Shown here piece by piece: positions 57,901-64,000 of a DNA stretch of 64,000 nt. Positions within the stretch are counted from its first letter, which is position 1. Every line of letters begins with the position of its first letter. A program made the translations under genes and the position numbers. Origin of the DNA: Pipra filicauda (lineage: Eukaryota > Chordata > Aves > Passeriformes > Pipridae); assembly GCF_003945595.2 (NCBI RefSeq), contig NW_024104421.1:992001-1056000 (forward strand), read 5' to 3'. The notes beneath the pieces were generated by a model. The model searched no databases. It had not been told where the DNA came from and saw only the letters and a list, made by a program, of their open reading frames with translations.

Positions 57901-60900
57901 TTTATGTCAAAGGAGTAAGTCCAAATCATAATATGATGTTTGATTGGAGTGTTCATATGTGAGGGTGCTTACTGTTATACCACTGAGAATTTCAACTGCA
58001 GGAACTGTCACCTAAGAGGGATTTGGAATGATTATAGCCTGGGAGAGACTTGGCATGAGGTTTTCACTTGTCCCTTTATTTTGCACCCAGCAGTTGCTCA
58101 GGTGACTGAGAATCAGTGGATGACTACTCCCAGACAACACAAGTTAAAATCATGCACATTCTCCACTGATATATCCATGAAAATGGGACCAAACATGAAA
58201 CAATAACTAAAGAAGCTGAGTGCACCAGAAAACATGTGTGGAATGTCCTTTCTTGTTCCTGTTCTGACAAGCAGAAACTATTGGTTTATGTCTCTTAAAA
58301 AAAAAAATCAGTGCAACCAAGACTAGATTCTTTAAAGTAATCTGCGTGGGTTTGGGTATCACATTAGGTAGGGTGGGTGGTGATCTCTTACCTAAATATC
58401 ATGAGCAATGAAAATCATGTGGCTCCAACAAATACCAGACTGACCAAATGTGACCTCTTCCTAAAAGCAGTGTTGCTAGGGCAGCTGAGACCACATTGGG
58501 AGTGAGAAGGTGGCACGAGAGTCTTGGAGAAGTGTTGTAAACCTAGAAATGCCTTGGCTCAATCTGCTTGGGATTTGAAGTTATAATCCAGTGGTGTATA
58601 TGCTTGTTTCTGACTTCCTCTCTGAGCAAATTTTATATGTGGATGTTTTTTACCTCCTTAGTTTAGGTCAGAATAGTCCTGGTCACCTTTTCTCTGGTAA
58701 TGGTTTTACTCTTTAGAAACACTTTTTCCAGACAAAAAAAATTCCGCAATTAAAAAGCCAATTTGCCCCTGAAGATGTGAAGAAATAATTCCTCTGCCTT
58801 CCTCCTGTCAACAAGTTTGGGGTTTTATATACATGTGTCCTGCACATGGGTACACTTTGTGTTAGGTGCATGATTTTATTTCTGAAAACTGAATAGTGGG
58901 AGTAGGGTAATCTAGTAGTTAGGTCAGTGGGATCTGACTAGCCCTGGTGTAGCTGGGCCAGCTGGAGGGCAGGGTTTCTGAAAAGCTTTGAGGCTATGTG
59001 TGGGTGTTCACTTCTGGTTCACTTTTTCTGAAAGGGGAAATGCTCTTTATTTAGGAAAAAAAAGTTGTTGAGCTTTATCTGTCTGTCCTGCTTTCCATGC
59101 ATGTTTAATAATATTGCTTTCCACTGGGAGATGTTGGTCCAGCTACCTTGGAAGCAGTGTGCATCTGGGCTGTTTTTCTAAGGTGATTAGTAAGTCTCCT
59201 TCTGCAGGTGCTGTGGGTGCCTCAAGACCTGTGAAAATCAGGTCTTACTGTAGTTCAAAAAATGTTCAACTAGTGAACATTTTGCATGGTTTTCTTTAAG
59301 CATCATTTAAAAGTTAGTTAATGTTCTGGCAAATGTCAGCTCCGTGAAGCTGTTAAGCTTCTCTAAAATACAGGGTCATTGCAATGGACAAATCCTGCTG
59401 TCTCTTCTTGGCCAATATCACGATCATTTACAACACTCTGGGAAGTTTTTGTCTCTTTTTTTACTTCTAGTCAGATACCTGTTCACCAAAGGACAGAGAC
59501 CACCTCATTTAGCAAATTCAGTTGTGAAGTGTAAGTAGATTTGTGGTGTTTGCTTACGTGAAAAAAATCATAGCTTTTCATTTCTAGAGTTTTAATCCCT
59601 TTAAGACAAAGATGTTAAACAGATGACTTTAACCATGTGAATAAGTAAGCATATATAAACATAGAGTGAATTAATCAAGCAAATAAACTTGCTTTTAATG
59701 TAAGGATGTGAGAAGGTAGATGTGCATGTTTTTCACGTGAAAGGCTTGGCGGTGACGGAGAGGAGAGACCAAACTGAGCTGGACCCCCTGTTCCCACAGG
59801 GCAAGTATGACCTGAGCTCAGGGCTTGTAGCTGCAGCCGTGGATGAAAGGTGTGTGTTTGCTCCATGGCTTCTCCAAGAAGAGCTTACACTTTGTGGATC
59901 AAAGTGAATTTTGACTGTGGCTTCCTCTGAGAGGAAACAAGGTCTACCAGAGAGTTATCTGGATGACTTCTGCTGGTTACCTGCCACATAAACTCAGCAC
60001 AGAGTATCTCAGAGATACAGTTTTCTGATATGGCACAGGGAACGTCCAACCTTGAGCAGGAAATAGAATGGAGAAATATTGAGCAAGAGCTTACTAAATA
60101 ATTTCATGTTGGGAGGCTTGAAATCAAGTGAAACATCAGTAAAAGGAATTTGAGATTTGGTGGTTGTTGCTGTTGTAAGCACAATTACAAGCCTTCCAGT
60201 TTTGACCCGTCGCCCTGAAATGCTGTTGCCAGTTATTATGAGGAAGGCCAAGTGTTGCTACATACCCAAATGCACAGCAGAGTTCTGACTCTTCAGAATC
60301 TGGACCAACTCCCAATATTAGGAACAGGAGTCAAGCGGCCATCCCTTCTCCTGTGCTAACACACACCCTACCATTAACAGTCTGAAGGCAATTTTATTAA
60401 AATACATAACCCTGCTGAGCTGGTCTCAGAAGATAAATAAGTGTTGAGGAAAAGAAGCTTTTGTTTAAAAGTAATTATTTAAACTATGCATTACAGGTAA
60501 TTTTCCTTTACCAGTAAAGAAAATGCTATCAGAATTTCAATAATAGCTTTGCGTTACTTATCTAGATAACATGATATTGTCATTTCCAGGAGCTTAAAAT
60601 GCTGTTTTATTTTCATTTGTGTCAAATATAAGGGTAAATGATATCTGAATATATATTTTAAAAAAACCATGGGTTTTGTATAATTTCCTGAGAGCAGCAT
60701 TTAGTTTACCAAGCTTTTATAGTAAAATAACAATCTAACGGTAGTTTCCTAAAGTGTGGACTTAAAACAGTAGGGTGAGGAGTATCCTATTTTCTGTTTT
60801 GTGTAAACATGCTGCATTTCACAACTGACAGAAAACAGAACTCCATTTTGAAGAGGTTTGTCAATAAAAGCATAAAACTGTGGTAACTTTATAATGTGTA

Positions 60901-61120
60901 TGCAGATGTAGCCAAACACTAAGTGCTTCAACCCATATATAGCTTAGAAAAAGCAGAGGTGTCATTTTTTACCCAAGAGATTTTTCAGTTTCAAAAATTA
61001 CATGAAAAGCTTAGCCCTCTGTGTTTCCTTTCTCTCAGCATTATTTCTACAGTGTAAACCTGTCTGATGATCACAAAGTAGTTTATTACGAGGAAGATGA
61101 AGCAACTAAGGGAGGAAAGC
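54996..61120. other. About 6 kb of non-coding DNA, no gene
   Basis: The 139-codon frame at 55204-55623 (+) lacks a recognisable domain and is not called. C12 lies at 55887-55898, a GT-rich tract at 56413-56470 and T-runs near 57278. The stretches 57860-58160 and 60480-60680 look complex and could hold weak regulatory elements. Nothing else was recognised. Confidence 0.5.
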
Positions 61121-61122
61121 AA

Positions 61123-61138
61123 TTTTTTTTTTTTTTTT
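61123..61138 (+). repeat. T16 homopolymer
   Basis: Sixteen consecutive Ts. No retroposon body was identified next to it. Confidence 0.9.
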
Positions 61139-61139
61139 A

Positions 61140-61597
61140 TTCTTGAAGAAGTAACATCTTTGTTTCAGGTCTTTAACTCAAAATACAGGCTTTTTGTTTC
61201 AATGAAAACTCATTATTATTAATATTGCTATGATGGATATTTTTACATTTTTTATTTCAGTATGGACGAGGGAAGGGCTGCTGCTTTGAGAGCTGACAGG
61301 CTGAAGCCCCGATTGTGCAGCAGAGCCCGTGTGGGGCTCTCCCCTGTGAAGCTTGGCTCATTTTCTAGCCAAGAGCCCCATGGTGTGTTTTGGCTGCAAG
61401 GAGCTAAAACAGGAAAGATGCCAAATGCATTAAGACCATTTCAACCCAAATTTAGGCCTAGGTTCTGCCTAATCCCTAACTTAGAGGGTTTTTACTGGGT
61501 GTCTCTAGGCCTTTAGAAATGCCTAGCCAATTGAAAGTGGAGACCCGGGGATTAGGTGGGTTTTTACATCATTTTCATCTGGCCATGGTCTGTCTGC
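61140..61597. other. Non-coding DNA with repeated AGGCCT palindromes
   Basis: CTAGGCCT-type motifs occur in opposite orientation near 61451-61461 and 61505-61516. The 84-codon frame at 61262-61516 has no recognisable domain. It lies immediately left of an L2/MIR-like relic and may contain its undetected 5' part. Confidence 0.45.
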
Positions 61598-61862
61598 ACC
61601 GGAGTTTCCAATTACCCAAAATGGAGAAAATAGCATTTCCCTACTTCAGAGAAGATTTGTGAGGATCAATGTGTTTGAGATTGTGACAGTAGGATATATC
61701 TGTAACCTACATAGGTAATAGATCAACTTAAATACTTTTAATAAAAGTGGGCACAATAATTCATTGCTCCGTCACAGGAATATTGTGATGCTCAGTGTTT
61801 GTGATCTATGTGAAAGAGGTTGAGATCTTTTGATTAAAAAGTGATATTGCTATAACTGTGTG
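61598..61862 (+). mobile_element. L2/MIR-type relic with 3' tail
   Basis: 'ccggagtttccaattaccca', 'aaatggagaaaatagcattt', 'ccctacttcagagaagattt', 'gtgaggatcaatg' follow the shared MIR/L2 3' region. Further right 'tgtgaaagaggttgagatct', 'tttgattaaaaagtgatatt', 'gctataa' (61809-61855) matches the L2 3' end (gtgaagcactttgagatc, ggatgaaaggcgctatataa). The 120-bp gap between the two parts holds inserted or decayed sequence. Confidence 0.6.
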
Positions 61863-63465
61863 AATTATGAGTACGCCTACTTGCACGCTGAATTTACTTC
61901 CTGACCTACCCAGGACTGGAGTTTTAATCTCCATCGAGCGAAAATTGTTGTCCCCCCTCCGGAAAGTTCTTCCTATTTCAAGCTGTTACAACTCCCGCTT
62001 GACTTCCTCCCCTTTCTGCTGTTTGGGAAGAAGAATGGTGCTGGGGTGAAGGGCAGGGCAGGCAGCTGATGGCAGGCAGGGGTTTTGCCACCAGAGAGCC
62101 CAGCTGATAGCAAGGTACCACCACGACTTGGAGCTGGCAGGCAGGAATCAAAATGCCACCCCTTGGCTGCAGAAAGAGCTAAAGACTTGTCTCCAGCAAG
62201 TGACAGGCGCCAAGGTACTGTCGCCCACTTTCTAATTTTAGCAGGAAGGCTGGCAGGGATCTTACCTAGACAGACAAGCGTTGTTTCTGCCCAGGCCGAT
62301 CTGCTGCCGTGGGTCCTGTTCCAAATTGCTCGGCTTGGTGCCTCCCTGGCTTTTGGAAGGTGGTGTGCCGGTGGGAGGGAGAGGGGAAACCCCTACCCTG
62401 TTCTCGGAAGGCTTGTGAAACTTCTGAGCCTGCCTCAAGGCAGTAAAACCCATACCTTATACCAGCTGTCTGAAAAGAAGCGTTTGTAGGAATGTTATTA
62501 CTAATGCAGTGATTGATTTGCAAAGCCTGTTGGAAGTGCCTGTGACAGTACAGGAGGTTGCATGCACACGAGAAGCTCCTGTGTGTCCTCTTGCCTGGTG
62601 CTTTGGGTGTGGTTCCAGTGCAGAAGCAGAAGTGGTTACGGGAGTCCACCAGAGTGGGAAGAGAATGGGTCTTTCCCCCTGCAAAGTGACTGGGGTTAGT
62701 GTGATCATTACACAGCATTTTCTGTCAAATTGCTCTGATTTTGAATTTTGGTTTTGGAAATAAGTGTCTAGGGAAAGATAGGAAGGAGTCTGAAGGAGTT
62801 TTCTGTCTCCCCCTTTCCTTGATTTACAAGTCACCTTCACAGCTTAGCAGCTGTGCTCTGTGATACATCCACCTCTCCACCTCTTGCAAAGTGGTGTGCT
62901 ATTCTTGGCATCACTGTACAAACTTCTGCGGTGAGGAGCTTGTTGGCAACTGCCAGGATGGGCTTTATTGGCACACTGACTTGCCATTTCAGTGGTCTTG
63001 GAGCTCTTTAGGAAGGTGTGATTCAGTGCGCCTATTTTGCCCTTGGAGAAGTCAAGGCATGAGAGAAACTGCAGAAAGTTTCAGCAGCAGCAGAGCGTGA
63101 GGCCTCTCAGAATCCCCTTCTGCTGTGTGGTCTGGTGATGCACTTGCCCACACCTTCAGCTGGAGGCTGCTGGAAGAAGGGGGCAGCCCTGGTCTGCCAG
63201 CCCTCTGCCCAGCCACACACTCCCACAGCTCCCTTTCGTCTGGCACTGACTCTTCCTGCCCCACTGCAAGCCCAGCCAGAAAGTTAACCTGGCAGCAAAG
63301 TGACATTAGGAAACAGTGAAGCATTTTCTGCCAGTTTAGTTCACTCAACAGGTTCACTGTCAACTCAGACAAATGCCAACAAGGCACTGTTTCTGTAGTC
63401 TTAGACAGCAAACATGAAGTGATCTGTCAGGTTTTGAAAATATCTGTAAGGACGCTCCAACTAAT
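61863..63465. other. GC-richer non-coding DNA, no gene
   Basis: The segment has a short GGCAGG-repeat patch (62051-62083) and GC-rich stretches (62040-62470, 63100-63260). Overlapping frames of up to 150 codons occur on both strands. They contradict one another, have no recognisable domain and follow GC content, so none is called. Confidence 0.5.
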
Positions 63466-63469
63466 AGTG

Positions 63470-63960
63470 TAGCTGTGCTTTTCAAATATCCCATATTCAG
63501 GTATAATCTGAAATTGAAAAGAGCCTATTGACATATATTATTATCATACTATTAATAGCAGTTTTTATTAATGTGTTTTTCATTCTTGTAATAGTGACAT
63601 GGCCAGTATTTAGCTATTCTGATCTTTATGTAAATAATAATTCGGACTATCCTTTTGTCTAATATGCATCTTTCAAAGATCATTTTCACCATCTCCACTA
63701 AAAGCTATACTGGCTCCAAGCACATCTAGCTTGATGGAGGATAAATTCTGCCATTTTGAGAGGGGTAGTTTTTATTTATAATTGTGAATGTGTTTAGCCA
63801 CATGAGGCTGTCAATCAGTGAGACGAAAGCCCAGTAGGATTATTTCTGTAAGTGGCCAATTTCCCCCACCCTTTCGCTCCAAATCAAGGACAGATGAAAG
63901 GTCATGATTAAAACAGTGATTTTGTCCTAAATTGTAAGTAACAGTTTGCAACTATTTTTT
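63470..63960. promoter_or_regulatory. Strong candidate enhancer with PBX-MEIS composite site
   Basis: CTGTCAATCA at 63808-63817 is the exact reverse complement of TGATTGACAG, the composite site bound by PBX with MEIS/PREP partners. The surrounding 490 bp is complex and repeat-free, with paired ATTAAT cores (63550, 63567), GTAAATAATAATTCGG near 63631 and a retained CpG at 63824. Known: this composite site marks many HOX-cofactor enhancers. Inferred: a developmental enhancer that may continue past the window edge. Confidence 0.48.
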
Positions 63961-64000
63961 ACCAAGATGTCAAAACTGTACTTTATCTTGGGGAAAGTGG

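Noticed and set aside
62266..62840. 150- and 127-codon minus frames and a 134-codon plus frame near 62.1-62.8 kb
   Set aside because: They overlap in different phases and strands and none is protein-like. A GC-rich segment explains them.
1..64000. CRISPR array, bacterial operon or phage-type system
   Set aside because: No regularly spaced repeats, no dense long frames and no ribosome-binding pattern. CR1 tails place the DNA in a bird.

Overview
This window looks like non-coding DNA from a bird. The clearest evidence is three 5'-truncated CR1 retrotransposon tails (about 9636-9752, 36728-36892 and 50805-51022). Each ends in the CR1-type 3' block, a 'ttccaac' stretch followed by 'gattctgtgattc' or 'gattctata'. 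Older MIR/L2-like relics sit among them. I see no young mammalian SINE, no long LTR element and few microsatellites, and the DNA is AT-rich and CpG-poor. This fits an avian gene desert or a very long intron. The species and the neighbouring gene cannot be told from the sequence.

I found no protein-coding exon I could defend. The longest open frames (up to about 158 codons) lie in GC-rich, stop-poor stretches or are chance openings. None shows a recognisable domain, a repeated exon/splice pattern or the composition of a real gene. The only coding trace is a decayed CR1 reverse-transcriptase C-terminus. No rRNA, tRNA gene, known microRNA, CRISPR array or bacterial-type operon was seen.

Most of the apparent information is in blocks that read like conserved non-coding regulatory DNA. 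They are unique sequence with clustered homeodomain, POU, SOX, TCF and MEIS/PBX-type core motifs, and with CpGs kept in a CpG-poor background. The best are 16545-16920, 26515-27120, 29240-29630, 29860-30360, 34095-34690, 41135-41735, 42080-42532, 47150-47540 and 63470-63960. Weaker ones are near 1015, 7045, 15645, 22660, 23225, 31670, 44690 and 50050. Conservation itself cannot be measured here, so these are inferences.

Layout: 1-15 kb is mostly plain AT-rich DNA with one POU/SOX/TCF motif cluster, an old MIR-like relic and a CR1. 15-17 kb holds two regulatory-looking blocks. 17-26 kb is plain DNA with homopolymers, two weaker blocks and a 60-nt hairpin. 26-35 kb is the densest run of regulatory-looking blocks and includes a tRNA-derived SINE relic. 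35-41 kb is plain with one CR1. 41-48 kb is a second dense cluster with two CpG-rich spots. 48-62 kb is repeat-relic country (MIR/L2 types and one CR1). The right edge ends in a block with a perfect PBX-MEIS composite site. GT-rich tracts lie almost only on the + strand, which may mean the window is transcribed left to right. No new multi-gene system is visible.
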